Shown: positions 34,859 through 43,748, counted from the stretch's first letter. The stretch is 64,000 nucleotides of DNA from Halohasta litchfieldiae (GCF_002788215.1 NZ_CP024845.1:1984001-2048000); one strand, 5' to 3'. Program-made: numbers and translations. The notes: a model not told the origin generated them from the sequence alone.

Positions 34859-35701
34859 CTACCGCTCGCGGACGACGACGAACTCCGCGAGGTCGCGGAG
34901 ATAGGCTTTGGCATCGGTATCGTCTACGTCGGCACTGTCGAGGGCCGCAAGCGCGAGTTCGGACTGCTCGCGGGCACGAGCGTCGCCCTCCTCGGGGGTG
35001 AGGTCGGTTACCTGTACCAGCGAGGGGCGATCCATCACTTCGTCCTGTCCGGCTGGCTTGCCGAGGTCCTCGCCGTCGGCGGTGGCATCCAGCACGTCGT
35101 CACGGATCTGGAAGGCAACCCCGACGCGTTCGGCGTACTCGCCGAAGGCTTCGACCGTCGACGCGTCGGCCCCGCCAGCGACCGCGCCGAGTTCGGCGGC
35201 CGCACGGAACAGCGCGCCGGTTTTCCGGCGGGCGAGTGTCATGTACTCGTCTTCGGTGGTTGGTCGGTCGACCAGTTCGGTCGCTTCGCCCTCGCCGAGT
35301 TCGACCATCGATTCGGCGACGATCCGGGTCGCCCGCTCGTTGCCCAAAAAGAGGCCGAAGGCTTCGCCGAGCAGGCCGTCGCTGGCGATGATCGCGGGGC
35401 CGTAGCCGTAGGCTGACCACGCGCTGGGGGTGCCGCGGCGGACCTCCGAGCGGTCGATGATGTCGTCGATCACCAGCGAGGCGTTGTGGACGAGTTCGAT
35501 CCCGGCCGCGAAGTCGACTGCCTGTTCGGGGTCGCCGCCGAGGGCCTCACAAACCAGCAGGGTGACCGCAGGGCGGACACGTTTGCCACCCGCGAGCACG
35601 ACGCCGTCGAGTTGGTCGGCCAGCTCGTCGGGATCGGTTGCGTCGATCACCGATTCGAGTCGACTGTTGACCAGTCCGACCCGACGCTCCAGATACTCCA
35701 T
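34859..35701 (-). CDS. idsA: Short-chain polyprenyl diphosphate synthase (GGPP-type)
   Basis: 280 residues. Conserved motifs are GGKRVRP near 37-43, the first Asp-rich DDIID, and the second DDVLD in FQIRDDVLDATADGEDLGK. Such enzymes condense IPP with allylic diphosphates; in archaea the C20 product feeds ether lipids. The residues before the first motif (SLVI) give no bulky chain-length stop I can be sure of, so product length (C15/C20) is inferred. The protein is a little short for the family (usually about 300). Confidence 0.87.
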   Translation of the reverse strand: MEYLERRVGLVNSRLESVIDATDPDELADQLDGVVLAGGKRVRPAVTLLVCEALGGDPEQAVDFAAGIELVHNASLVIDDIIDRSEVRRGTPSAWSAYGYGPAIIASDGLLGEAFGLFLGNERATRIVAESMVELGEGEATELVDRPTTEDEYMTLARRKTGALFRAAAELGAVAGGADASTVEAFGEYAERVGVAFQIRDDVLDATADGEDLGKPAGQDEVMDRPSLVQVTDLTPEEGDARAREQSELALAALDSADVDDTDAKAYLRDLAEFVVVRER

Positions 35702-35758
35702 CGAATCGGGATACGAACTCTCGGCGCAAGTAGGTGACGGAACAGCGACCTCCGGGAG

Positions 35759-36904
35759 TCAGCGCCGCTCGGTGTCGTCGTCCTCGACGGTTGAGCCATC
35801 GAGGGCGTCGACGCCCGGCAACGAGATGAGGTTCTCGCGGCCAATGCGGAGCTTCGTGATCTGGCCGTCGTCAGACATCGACGACAGCAGTTGTGAGACT
35901 TTGGCATCCGACCATTTGGTCTCCGAGACGATGTCGGCCTGCCGCATTCGGCCGCCGTTGCGTTCGAGCAGCCTCAGCACGCGCTCGTCGTCGGCCAGCA
36001 GCGAGAGGTCTTCGGTGGGTTCTGGCTCGCCCGGCTCCGGCTCGGTGGCCGGTTGCTCGTTGGAGGCGGTGTCGACGCCGCCGTTTGCATCCATCCCGGG
36101 GCTCTCGTCGACCTCCCGGCGGCGCAACAGGAGCGCGCCACCGATGATTCCCATGCCGATAACGACTGCAGCCCCGAGCAGCCCCCACGATGGGCCAAAC
36201 GACGGCTCTAAGATGATCTGAATGTGATCCTCGTAATCAAACGTATGGGGACCGGCAATGACGACCGTGTTGTCCGAAAAACCGACGTTCGCACTCGTGA
36301 TCGCATACCCTCGGGGCGTCGTGATGCGAAGCTCTTGGTTCTCACTCAACGAGGTGAGCCACGAGTTGCCATCGGGTGTGCTGAGCGTGTCATTGAAAAC
36401 AAGCCTCTCGCCATCTTCATAGAGGAACTCGGTCCACTGGAAGGAGAGTTCGAGCGTGCCGACATCCCCACGGAGGCTACTGGAGCGCTCGACCGACCGA
36501 ATCTCCATATCCCGCCCGGTTTGTTCGCTGGAGATGCCAGCGATATTCTCGTAGAGTGAAATATCCGGGCTGCCGGTGGCGGTACCGTCTTCGAACTCGG
36601 TGGCGATCTCTCGGAACGCCTCGCGTTCGGTTTCATTGGTGAGTTGGTACTCGACAGTCACAACCCAGTTGGCACTCCGGTCGGCCTGAAGGTTGATCGT
36701 AAACGTCGTCGATGGTGTCGACTGCTCGCCCGACAGCTGTGTCGTCGCCCCGCCGGTCTCGATGGCCGGGACTCCTTCGGCGGCTGAGGTGTCGCTACTA
36801 GTGCTGAGGCTCTCACTGGGCCCGACCATACCCGTGGCAACAATCGGGCTGGTGCCCAGTGAGAGGAGCACAATGAAGACGACTGAGAGGGCGACGGACC
36901 GCAT
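35759..36904 (-). CDS. Membrane-anchored winged-helix protein with secreted sensor domain
   Basis: 381 residues. A signal peptide (SVALSVVFIVLLSLG) is followed by an extracellular beta-rich region of about 200 residues (FTINLQADRSANWVVTVEYQ). A transmembrane helix (LGAAVVIGMGIIGGALLL) then leads to a cytoplasmic linker and a C-terminal winged helix (DERVLRLLERNGGRMRQADIV, WSDAKVSQLLSSM). Topology implies a signal sensed outside is passed to a DNA-binding domain. I recall the parts as DUF7345 and DUF7343 types. Targets unknown. Confidence 0.8.
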   Translation of the reverse strand: MRSVALSVVFIVLLSLGTSPIVATGMVGPSESLSTSSDTSAAEGVPAIETGGATTQLSGEQSTPSTTFTINLQADRSANWVVTVEYQLTNETEREAFREIATEFEDGTATGSPDISLYENIAGISSEQTGRDMEIRSVERSSSLRGDVGTLELSFQWTEFLYEDGERLVFNDTLSTPDGNSWLTSLSENQELRITTPRGYAITSANVGFSDNTVVIAGPHTFDYEDHIQIILEPSFGPSWGLLGAAVVIGMGIIGGALLLRRREVDESPGMDANGGVDTASNEQPATEPEPGEPEPTEDLSLLADDERVLRLLERNGGRMRQADIVSETKWSDAKVSQLLSSMSDDGQITKLRIGRENLISLPGVDALDGSTVEDDDTERR

Positions 36905-37004
36905 ATTTGGCAACTCACAGCCGCCGCGGAAAACGCTTTCTATGACGTTGACATGCCTGCCACACGGTGTCGATCTAAACAGGCTCTCCCCCGGCGTTGT
37001 GGGC

Positions 37005-37322
37005 CTATTCGACGATCATTTTGCGGAGCGACTCGAAGCCGCCGGGCGTGCTCAAAAGCGACTGGTCGAGTTTGTCGAGGATCGCCTTCTGGTTGAGGTA
37101 GCTGGAGAACGCGAGGATGGTCGGCGGCCACAGGCCGATAAACAGCCCTCGTGTTTTGTTGCCCTTGAGATAGAACTGGTGCCACGCCAACAACACGGAG
37201 GCTGCCGATGCAATGAATGCGATATCGGCTCCACGGGATTTGGGTTTCGCCTCGGTGTCGGTCGTCGACTCGCTGGCCTGTGCGACCGGACCAGACTCTG
37301 ATTCGGATGTTAGTAATGCCAT
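37005..37322 (-). CDS. Small haloarchaeal membrane protein
   Basis: 105 residues. A Ser/Thr/Glu-rich N-terminus (to about 30) precedes two hydrophobic segments (DIAFIASAASVLLAWHQFYL and GLFIGLWPPTILAFSSYL), then a C-terminal amphipathic helix. The pattern KGNKTRGLFIGLWPPTILAF resembles a short membrane domain often seen alone in haloarchaea; I cannot name it. Function unknown. Confidence 0.6.
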   Translation of the reverse strand: MALLTSESESGPVAQASESTTDTEAKPKSRGADIAFIASAASVLLAWHQFYLKGNKTRGLFIGLWPPTILAFSSYLNQKAILDKLDQSLLSTPGGFESLRKMIVE

Positions 37323-37413
37323 GCACTTGACGTTCGGCTGCTCGCCTCATCAAAATTCTGGGGGGCTACCATGAGAGTCGACGGAACGAACGTGTCAGTC
37401 ACGCTGTCGCTGG

Positions 37414-38157
37414 TCAGGACGCGTCCGGCGAGTGGCTGTGGCCGCAGTTGGGGCACTCGACCTCCTCGGCCCGGAGTTCGGCGCTTTCGGCTCTGACCTC
37501 TCGCATCACCGAGGAGATGCGCTCTTCGGCGTCGAGTTCGTCCTCAACGGCGAGATCGACGCCCTCGACCTCCAAGAGGAACTTTGCGATCTCGGTAACC
37601 TCGTACATCAAATCGTCGAGCTCTTCGGCCGTAAAGAAGCCACTCATCGCCCCATAGAGGAACGTCGAGCCGGCCTTGGTTACCTTCCCCTCGAACGACG
37701 AGCGGGCCTGATTGACCGCCTGCGGCGTATACGTATCAGTCATAAAGGGAATGAGCCGCGGGAGGTTTTCACCGATTTTGGTCATCTCGACGCCGGTTTC
37801 GGTGCGGAAATCCGCACAGAGTCGGGCGATAGCCCACTCGCGGGCGGTGATGTAGGTTCGGTCCCGGAGGAACTCGTTGACCCGGTCGTACTGCGCGCCG
37901 TCCATTTTGGTAAACCGCTCGTATTTGCGGACGTCTGCGGGCACCGTCTCGTTGGCACTCTCGGTGCTGTCGACGCTGTCGGCTGTCTCGGCCTCGTCGA
38001 CCGTCTCCGACTGATTGTCGGTCGCTGCATCCGACTGACGGTCGTCGACTGGGGTCTCATTGGTCGCCCCGTTGTCGGCCTTGTCCGCATCGTCGACCAC
38101 CTCATCCCGGTCTGTGTCGACCGTCTCGTGGGTCGAACTCGCGGCATCGTCATCCAT
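37414..38157 (-). CDS. DUF5806-like protein with C-terminal zinc motif
   Basis: 247 residues. The first ~80 residues are an acidic, Asp/Thr-rich, probably disordered tail. A conserved helical core follows from KYERFTKMDGAQYDRVNEFL to FLLEVEGVDL, recalled from haloarchaeal DUF5806. It ends CPNCGHSHS, half of a zinc ribbon. A Met two codons upstream (38163) is an alternative start. Function unknown; the domain could bind nucleic acid or another protein. Confidence 0.75.
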   Translation of the reverse strand: MDDDAASSTHETVDTDRDEVVDDADKADNGATNETPVDDRQSDAATDNQSETVDEAETADSVDSTESANETVPADVRKYERFTKMDGAQYDRVNEFLRDRTYITAREWAIARLCADFRTETGVEMTKIGENLPRLIPFMTDTYTPQAVNQARSSFEGKVTKAGSTFLYGAMSGFFTAEELDDLMYEVTEIAKFLLEVEGVDLAVEDELDAEERISSVMREVRAESAELRAEEVECPNCGHSHSPDAS

Positions 38158-38269
38158 ACGCATGCTGCGAACGGCCACCTCAAAAGGGTTGTGTGGCCTC
38201 ACTCCTCGGCAGGAATTCCTGTGAGTCGACAGACAACGTTTTTCAGCAGTCGCTCCAACGGTTCCGTAT

Positions 38270-38638
38270 ATGAAGGTTTTACTGGGCATCGGCGGCACCG
38301 ATGGCTCGTTCGGTGCGCTCGAACGCACCGTCGACCGGGCGGTCGTTGCGGGCGACGATCTCACCATCGCTATCGTCGACTCCGAGGGGACCGACGCTGA
38401 CCGCGATGAACTTGAAGGCCGCGTGGAATCGGCCGTTTCGGACACTGAGCTCTCGGTCGACATCCGTCACGTGGAGGGTGAGCCGGGAAGCAAGCTGGTC
38501 GATATCGCCGAATCCGAAGGGTTCGACGAGATCGTGCTGGGTGGCAGTACGACCAGCCCAATGGGGAAGATCAAGATCAATCAGACCGCGGAGTTCGTCC
38601 TCCTGAACTCACACGTGACGGTGACTCTTGTCCGATGA
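38270..38638 (+). CDS. UspA-like universal stress protein (short)
   Basis: 122 residues. The Usp fold is indicated by VLLGIGGTDGSFGALERTVDRA, an IRHVEGEPGSKLVDIAE middle and IVLGGSTTSPMGKIKINQTAEFVLLNSHVTVTLVR at the end. The ATP-binding G-x2-G-x9-G is modified. It overlaps the next gene (GNAT) by 4 bases (ATGA), so the two are co-translated. Other Usp genes lie at 39175, 39718 and 56809. Confidence 0.85.
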   Translation: MKVLLGIGGTDGSFGALERTVDRAVVAGDDLTIAIVDSEGTDADRDELEGRVESAVSDTELSVDIRHVEGEPGSKLVDIAESEGFDEIVLGGSTTSPMGKIKINQTAEFVLLNSHVTVTLVR

Positions 38639-39183
38639 CTGCTGATCGTCGCTTCCCTGATGACATTTCGGGACCGTTCGAAGTACCGCCCGTCGACTTC
38701 GTCGACCGCGACGACCGCGAGATCGTAATTGAACCCTACGACGGCTCCGAGGCGGAGTTCGATGCGCTCGTCGAGATGTACGCCGATTTCGATCCCTCCG
38801 ACCGCGCGCAGGGAATCCCACCGGGCCGAGAGTCGCGCATCCGGACGTGGCTCGAAAGCATCCTCTCGGAGGATTGCCTGAACGTGATCGCGTGGGACGG
38901 CGACACCGCCGCGGGCCACTCGACGCTGGTTCCCGACGGTGACGAGGACTGTGAACTGGCGATTTTCGTCTTGCAGCCCTATCAAGAGGCGGGCATCGGT
39001 ACCCACCTCATCGAATCGCTGCTCGGCTACGGGGCTAGTCACGGCATAACAAAGGTTTGGCTCACCGTCGAGCGCTGGAACCATGCGGCCGTCGCACTGT
39101 ACAAAAAGGTCGGCTTCGAGACGACCGGTGCCGAGAGCTTCGAACTTGAGATGGCGATCCAGCTCGCAGACCAGTCAGACTGA
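38635..39183 (+). CDS. GNAT-family N-acetyltransferase
   Basis: 182 residues. The acetyl-CoA loop and following helix are clear: IFVLQPYQEAGIGTHLIESLLGYG, then VWLTVERWNHAAVALYKKVGFETTG, the conserved end of the GNAT fold. The N-terminal 40 residues are a linker rich in Pro/Asp. Translation is coupled to the Usp gene before it, so the acceptor may be a stress-linked protein. Its 3' end overlaps the convergent Usp gene by 9 bases. Confidence 0.88.
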   Translation: MTADRRFPDDISGPFEVPPVDFVDRDDREIVIEPYDGSEAEFDALVEMYADFDPSDRAQGIPPGRESRIRTWLESILSEDCLNVIAWDGDTAAGHSTLVPDGDEDCELAIFVLQPYQEAGIGTHLIESLLGYGASHGITKVWLTVERWNHAAVALYKKVGFETTGAESFELEMAIQLADQSD

Positions 39184-39624
39184 CAGCACCGGTTGACTCG
39201 CGTACTGCAGGACGTATTCGGCTGCCGTTTCTAACACGTCGCTTGAGGCATCCGTTGTGGGTTCGCGCGGCATGACGACGAAATCCGCGTCGAGTTGCTC
39301 GGCCGTATCGAGGACGACGCCGCCCGGATGGAGCGTTTTGACGTCCGTCGAAAAGCCAGCCGCAATAGAGGTCGCGAGGTCGACATCGGCCTCTGCGGCG
39401 AGTTCGGTAACGGCTTCGCTGAAGGCTTTAGTGTCGTCGGCGACAGCCTCTTCGGCGACTGCGCCGCGGTCGATTGCCCGGACGGTCGTTTCTCCGAGGA
39501 TATACAGCGCGTGGACCGACGCGTCGTACTGGTCGGCGACTGTTACCGCGTACTCGACGGCCGTCCGTGACTCCTCGCTTCCGTCAATCGGGACGACCAC
39601 GAGGTCGACTTCGAGTTCCGCCAT
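39175..39624 (-). CDS. Universal stress protein UspA family
   Basis: 149 residues. It opens VDLVVVPIDGSEESRTAVEYAV and has SVHALYILGE, then LDADFVVMPREPT. The C-terminal ATP-binding glycines (G-x2-G-x9-G/S) are absent, so it may be a non-ATP-binding member. It is convergent with the GNAT gene and divergent from the Usp gene at 39718. Confidence 0.88.
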   Translation of the reverse strand: MAELEVDLVVVPIDGSEESRTAVEYAVTVADQYDASVHALYILGETTVRAIDRGAVAEEAVADDTKAFSEAVTELAAEADVDLATSIAAGFSTDVKTLHPGGVVLDTAEQLDADFVVMPREPTTDASSDVLETAAEYVLQYASQPVLSV

Positions 39625-39717
39625 ACGAGTGGGTTATGCGGAGGCTACCTAAAACGCTCCCTTCTGTCCTCGGTCGAGATGTCGCGTTTTATATCACGGG
39701 CGACCAAACGACGCGAT

Positions 39718-40170
39718 ATGTTCGAGACGATCCTGATTGCGACCGACGGCTCCGACAGTGTGAGTCGGGCAGTTGCGGTAGCGTTGGATCTCGCCGACCG
39801 CTTCGACGGGACGGTCCACGCGTTGTCGGTCGTCGACACCGACGAGGTCGACTCCTCGCCCGCGGCGGTCAGCGATCAGCTACAGGATGCCCTCGCCGAA
39901 CAGGCCGACGACGCGCTGTCGACGGTTACCGACTCGACCGACCGCTCGGTCGAAACCGCTGTCCGTGAGGGCCGTCCAGCCACTGAAATCTGCGACTACG
40001 CCGTCGAGATCGACGCCGATATGGTTGCGACCGGCACCCGCGGTCGACACGGTGAAAACCGGTTCCTCATCGGTAGTGTTGCCGAACGCGTCGTTCGGAC
40101 CTGTCCGGTGCCGGTGTTGACCGTCCGGCAGTTAGAGGGGACAAGCGAGTCCGAGCCTGTCGACGCCTAG
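39718..40170 (+). CDS. Universal stress protein UspA family (ATP-binding type)
   Basis: 150 residues. It opens FETILIATDGSDSVSRAVAVAL. The ATP motif is intact as GTRGRHGENRFLIGSVAERVVR, followed by CPVPVLTV. The ATG at 39718 is preferred: GTTTTATATCACGG lies about 25-37 bases upstream, giving a leaderless transcript. Confidence 0.93.
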   Translation: MFETILIATDGSDSVSRAVAVALDLADRFDGTVHALSVVDTDEVDSSPAAVSDQLQDALAEQADDALSTVTDSTDRSVETAVREGRPATEICDYAVEIDADMVATGTRGRHGENRFLIGSVAERVVRTCPVPVLTVRQLEGTSESEPVDA

Positions 40171-40265
40171 GCCGAGCCGCCGACGCCGAAACCCTGAACT
40201 GGGGTGAGCCGAGTAGGCCGAGGCTAACACACGAGAGTTTTCCCGGTCGGCTCTCTGGACTCCGT

Positions 40266-41486
40266 ATGGACGAACAACTCATCAAAAGCGGCAACCTGCC
40301 GCTTCGACGCCGATCACTGCTTCCGGGAACCGGATTCTTCTATCCCGACTCGCTGGACGAAGACCGCTCCGAGGAACGGGCACGCGAAGCAATCGAGGGT
40401 GCAGAAGCTGTCGTCGTCACCGATTCGGATGCTGACGGACTGGGCTGTATCGCACTGGTTCGGGAGATGTACGATGCCGCTCTCGATGTCGACCCTTTCC
40501 TCGAAGAGATCGAGAATCGGCTCTCTGAAGCGGACCAATCCGATGACGAGGAGGACGAAGACGACGAGGACCAGCCGGAGTCGTCGGTCGCACTGCTGGC
40601 CGCGGGGCCACATTCGCTGACCGAATCGCTGGAATATGTCGCCGACTACGCCGAAACCGGCGTCGACGTCTTCATCTGTGATATTGCCCCCGACGAGTAC
40701 GAACCGATTGCCGAGTCGGTCGAAACCATCCGCAAGCGGAGCGACCGCGTCTCGTGGTACGACCACCACCAGTGGCCCGAAGCAGTCGCCGAGTCGGTCG
40801 GCGAGGCGGGCGTCGACCTCGTGGTCGGCGACTCCGACGAGGAGTGTAGCACCGACGTCGCCCTGCGCTCGCTGGACTACGAGTTCGACGAGCGGTTTAC
40901 CGACCTCGCTGAGGTAACGCGAGACCACGATCTGTGGCTCAACGAGGACCCGCGAAGCAAGGACCTCGCGGACTACGCTTACTGGACCTCAGCCGAGGAG
41001 TATGCCGCAGTAGTCGGTGCCTACGGGGCGGACCTCCCGGAGTCAGTCGAAGATTACATCGCTCACCGTCGGGTCGAGAAGGAACAACTGATCGAGTTGG
41101 CGGTCGATCGAGCCGCCTACAAATCGATTGGCCCGTGGACGGTCGGCGTCACCTACGGTCGGTGTTCACAAAACGAGGTTGCCGACGGGCTTCAGGAGGC
41201 GGGTGCCGACGCCGCGGTGATCGTCAAACCATCCGGCAGCGCGAGTATCCGTGGCAGCGAGACCTTCGAGCAGGCCCATCTGGTCGCCCGGCAGGTCGAA
41301 GGCGGTGGCCACCCCAAAGCCGCGGGCTGTAAACCCGACATCTACGACGATATGATGGACTACGCCTACCACTGGACGACTGAGGGCGAGACGACCAAAC
41401 GCGTCATTTTGGCGGCGTTCAGACGTGTTGCCGAAGATGTGGCAGCAGAAGACGAAGCAGAACAAGACGAACCGACTGCGGAGTAG
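40266..41486 (+). CDS. DHH/DHHA1-family phosphoesterase
   Basis: 406 residues. Motif I is VVTDSDADGLGC, motif II ICDIAPDE and motif III WYDHHQWPEA, the Asp-His-His that names the family. A Glu/Asp-rich insert (residues near 90-110) separates motifs I and II. The C-terminal DHHA1 domain has EGGGHPKAAGCKP. Relatives are RecJ-like nucleases, oligoribonucleases and cyclic-dinucleotide phosphodiesterases; the actual substrate is open. Confidence 0.9.
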   Translation: MDEQLIKSGNLPLRRRSLLPGTGFFYPDSLDEDRSEERAREAIEGAEAVVVTDSDADGLGCIALVREMYDAALDVDPFLEEIENRLSEADQSDDEEDEDDEDQPESSVALLAAGPHSLTESLEYVADYAETGVDVFICDIAPDEYEPIAESVETIRKRSDRVSWYDHHQWPEAVAESVGEAGVDLVVGDSDEECSTDVALRSLDYEFDERFTDLAEVTRDHDLWLNEDPRSKDLADYAYWTSAEEYAAVVGAYGADLPESVEDYIAHRRVEKEQLIELAVDRAAYKSIGPWTVGVTYGRCSQNEVADGLQEAGADAAVIVKPSGSASIRGSETFEQAHLVARQVEGGGHPKAAGCKPDIYDDMMDYAYHWTTEGETTKRVILAAFRRVAEDVAAEDEAEQDEPTAE

Positions 41487-41495
41487 GGAGGACGG

Positions 41496-41969
41496 TTAGT
41501 CGGCGGCTACTTGCTCGTCGGGAACCACTGATTCGACTTGGTCGACAATCGTTGCTGTGTTGTCCTCGATCTGTGCTTGGGCGTCGAGGAAGCTGTCGAA
41601 GGAGTCGTCGACAGTCTCACTGTAGCTATCGCTCATCGCTTCGAGTTCCTCGATACCTTCGATGACTGCATCCCAGTTTTGTTCATACCCATCTTCGAGC
41701 GCGTCGATACCCTCGTCGACGATCTCGTGGAACCCTGTGAGGTCGGCCTCGGGAGTGGCCTGCTCGATAGCATCGACATAGGCATGGAGGGTGGTACGTT
41801 TCAGCTCGTTGCCGTGTGTCTGCAGCTGTTTGCCAGTTTCGAGCGCGTCAGCGAACTGTTGGACCGCAGTTCGCTGGAGTTTGATGGATTCGAAGACAGC
41901 CGTTTGCGTCTGTTCGAAGGCGGTTCGCTGGTAGCCAAACATCGCTGTAAGCGGGTTTGAGGTACTCAT
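41496..41969 (-). CDS. All-helical coiled-coil protein, phasin-like
   Basis: 157 acidic residues, predicted helical throughout. The opening NPLTAMFGYQRTAFEQTQTAVFESI and the regular Gln/Glu spacing resemble haloarchaeal PHA-granule phasins (PhaP), but no phaC or phaE gene is nearby, so this is a guess. No signal or membrane helix is seen. A TATA-like AAATTTATACA and an 8-base-arm inverted repeat lie upstream, with a leader of some tens of bases. Confidence 0.5.
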   Translation of the reverse strand: MSTSNPLTAMFGYQRTAFEQTQTAVFESIKLQRTAVQQFADALETGKQLQTHGNELKRTTLHAYVDAIEQATPEADLTGFHEIVDEGIDALEDGYEQNWDAVIEGIEELEAMSDSYSETVDDSFDSFLDAQAQIEDNTATIVDQVESVVPDEQVAAD

Positions 41970-42049
41970 TGGAGGGAATCTGGTTGAACGTCGATTGGTT
42001 ATCGTACAGCTCTCGTCAGTACACTAAATGCCGGCCGAATGTATAAATT

Positions 42050-42074
42050 TACCGTCACTTACCATTTGACGGTA
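42050..42074. promoter_or_regulatory. Inverted repeat TACCGTCA-N9-TGACGGTA
   Basis: Perfect 8-base arms at 42050-42057 and 42067-42074, next to the TATA-like element (42041-42048) of the phasin-like gene on the minus strand. The site lies in the 233-base gap between that gene and bioB, which shows no gene. Confidence 0.5.
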
Positions 42075-42187
42075 CTGTATGGTTGTAGATGGTATAGCAT
42101 GTCAGCTTGGTTCAGTCGATGATCGTCGACCATGTAGTAGTAGCCGTTGTCGACCAACCAGACGCTGTCTCCCTGACACTTATTGTG

Positions 42188-42219
42188 TCGTAAACATAAT
42201 GTGTGTATGTGGTTTACGA
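42188..42219 (+). promoter_or_regulatory. BirA-type biotin operator across the bioB start
   Basis: TCGTAAAC (42188-42195) and GTTTACGA (42212-42219) are perfect 8-base inverted arms separated by 16 bases. Written as nonamers with a 14-base spacer, this is the layout of the bacterial BirA operator (TTGTAAACC-N14/15-GGTTTACAA), and all central bases GTAAAC/GTTTAC agree. The site covers the likely transcription start and the bioB start codon. Confidence 0.75.
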
Positions 42220-43279
42220 GACAGGAAACCGGACGATAGACGACGCTGTGTGTCGGGTTCTCGACGGCGACCACCTCGACCGAACCGACGCGATTGCACT
42301 TTTAGCCCAGCCGGTCGACGACCTCGCCGCGGCGGCCGATTCGGTTCGGGCAACGCTCGGTGACGACACCGTCGACGCTTGTAGCATCGTCAACGCAAAA
42401 GCTGGCAACTGCGCCGAGGACTGTGGCTTCTGTGCCCAGTCGGCCCATTTCGATACCGGGATCGATACGCACGACTTGCTGGACCCTGAGAAGATCCTGG
42501 ACGCCGCTAAACGCGCCGAACGCGACGGAGCCCAGCGGTTCGGCATTGTCGTCGCCGAGAAAGGAGTGAGTAAGGAAAAACGGCCCGACGAGTGGGCCAA
42601 CGTACTTCGTGCGGTCCGACTCATCCGCGACGAGACGAGCGTCGAGGTCGACGCCAGTCTTGGCCTCCTCACGGAGGAAGAAGCCGAGATTCTCGCGGAC
42701 GAGGGGCTCAACCACTACAACCACAACATCGAGACCTCACCGCGCTACTTCTCGGAGATCGTCTCTACCCACACCTTTGAGGACCGACTCAAAACGCTCC
42801 GCCGAGCCAAGAACGCCGGGATGGATCTCTGTGCGGGCGTCATCCTCGGGATGGGCGAGACGCCAGCCGACCGCGTCGACGCCGCCCTCGAACTCAGAAA
42901 GATCGGCGTCTCCTCTCTCCCGATCAACATCCTCAACCCGGTCGACGGAACCCCGCTCGGCCATCGTGAGACGGCCGCGATTTCGACCACCGATCTCATC
43001 AAGACGATTGCGGTGTACCGACTGCTCCATCCCACTGCTCGCGTGCGGATCACCGGCGGTCGGGAGGTCAACCTCGCCGAAGATCAACAACAACTCCCCT
43101 TTGAGGCGGGTGCCGACGGGATTCTGACCGGCGACTATCTCACGACAGAGGGTCAGTCGGCGGGAACTGATATCGAAGTCATCGAGCAGGCTGGCCTCCG
43201 GCCGAACATGGACGCAAACGAGTTCGATCCCGAGGCCGTCAAAGCCCGTCAGTCGACGCCTGAATCGAGCGACGACTGA
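42209..43279 (+). CDS. bioB: Biotin synthase (radical SAM)
   Basis: 356 residues from the GTG at 42209 (MVYETGN opening); a GTG six bases earlier is possible. The radical-SAM cluster motif is C-A-E-D-C-G-F-C near residues 68-75, followed by YNHNIETSPRYF, the AGMDLCAGVILGMGET segment and RITGGREVN with the conserved Arg. It converts dethiobiotin to biotin. No other bio gene is adjacent. A TATA-like ACTTATT about 25-30 bases upstream supports a leaderless start within the operator. Confidence 0.95.
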   Translation: MVYETGNRTIDDAVCRVLDGDHLDRTDAIALLAQPVDDLAAAADSVRATLGDDTVDACSIVNAKAGNCAEDCGFCAQSAHFDTGIDTHDLLDPEKILDAAKRAERDGAQRFGIVVAEKGVSKEKRPDEWANVLRAVRLIRDETSVEVDASLGLLTEEEAEILADEGLNHYNHNIETSPRYFSEIVSTHTFEDRLKTLRRAKNAGMDLCAGVILGMGETPADRVDAALELRKIGVSSLPINILNPVDGTPLGHRETAAISTTDLIKTIAVYRLLHPTARVRITGGREVNLAEDQQQLPFEAGADGILTGDYLTTEGQSAGTDIEVIEQAGLRPNMDANEFDPEAVKARQSTPESSDD

Positions 43280-43316
43280 GTTAGTGAGCGCCTACTGTCG
43301 ACTGTCTATTCTCTGT

Positions 43317-43748
43317 CTACTCTCGACTGCCAGCGAGCCACTTCTGGCTGAAATTAACGCCACAGGAACAGTGTGCGTAGGCGTGAATTACGTCTCCCTC
43401 CTCGTAGAGACCGCCTACCTCCTCGTTTTGAGCCTCCGCAAACGACAGGACGAACTCGATATTGTGAGTCTCGCCGTCTTCGTCGTCGGGACAGACCCCG
43501 CCAGCGAGCGTCGACTCGATGTCGCCGTCACGGCCCATCGCCTCCTTGGCGAACTCCATCGCCCCGATGCCGGTCGCCTGTTGGAACGCGTTGCGACCCG
43601 CCTCGCCGGGGATGACCAGCACAATTCCGGAGTCGACGGTTTTGCCCGCCTCACCGAGGTTGTGATCGTCTCCGAGTTGACTATCGTCGATGTAGATCGC
43701 TACGTCTTCGAGCCGCTCGCCCGCGAGAAATTCATCCAGTGTCTCCAT
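43317..43748 (-). CDS. DUF5807-like haloarchaeal protein
   Basis: 143 residues. It begins METLDEFLAGERLEDVAIYIDD, has a VLVIPGEAGRNAFQQATGIGAMEFAKEA middle (read in parts) and ends with two close Cys in AYAHCSCGVNFSQKW. I recall the haloarchaeal DUF5807 family with this pattern. The Cys/His pair could bind metal. No catalytic function is known to me. It is convergent with bioB. Confidence 0.7.
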   Translation of the reverse strand: METLDEFLAGERLEDVAIYIDDSQLGDDHNLGEAGKTVDSGIVLVIPGEAGRNAFQQATGIGAMEFAKEAMGRDGDIESTLAGGVCPDDEDGETHNIEFVLSFAEAQNEEVGGLYEEGDVIHAYAHCSCGVNFSQKWLAGSRE

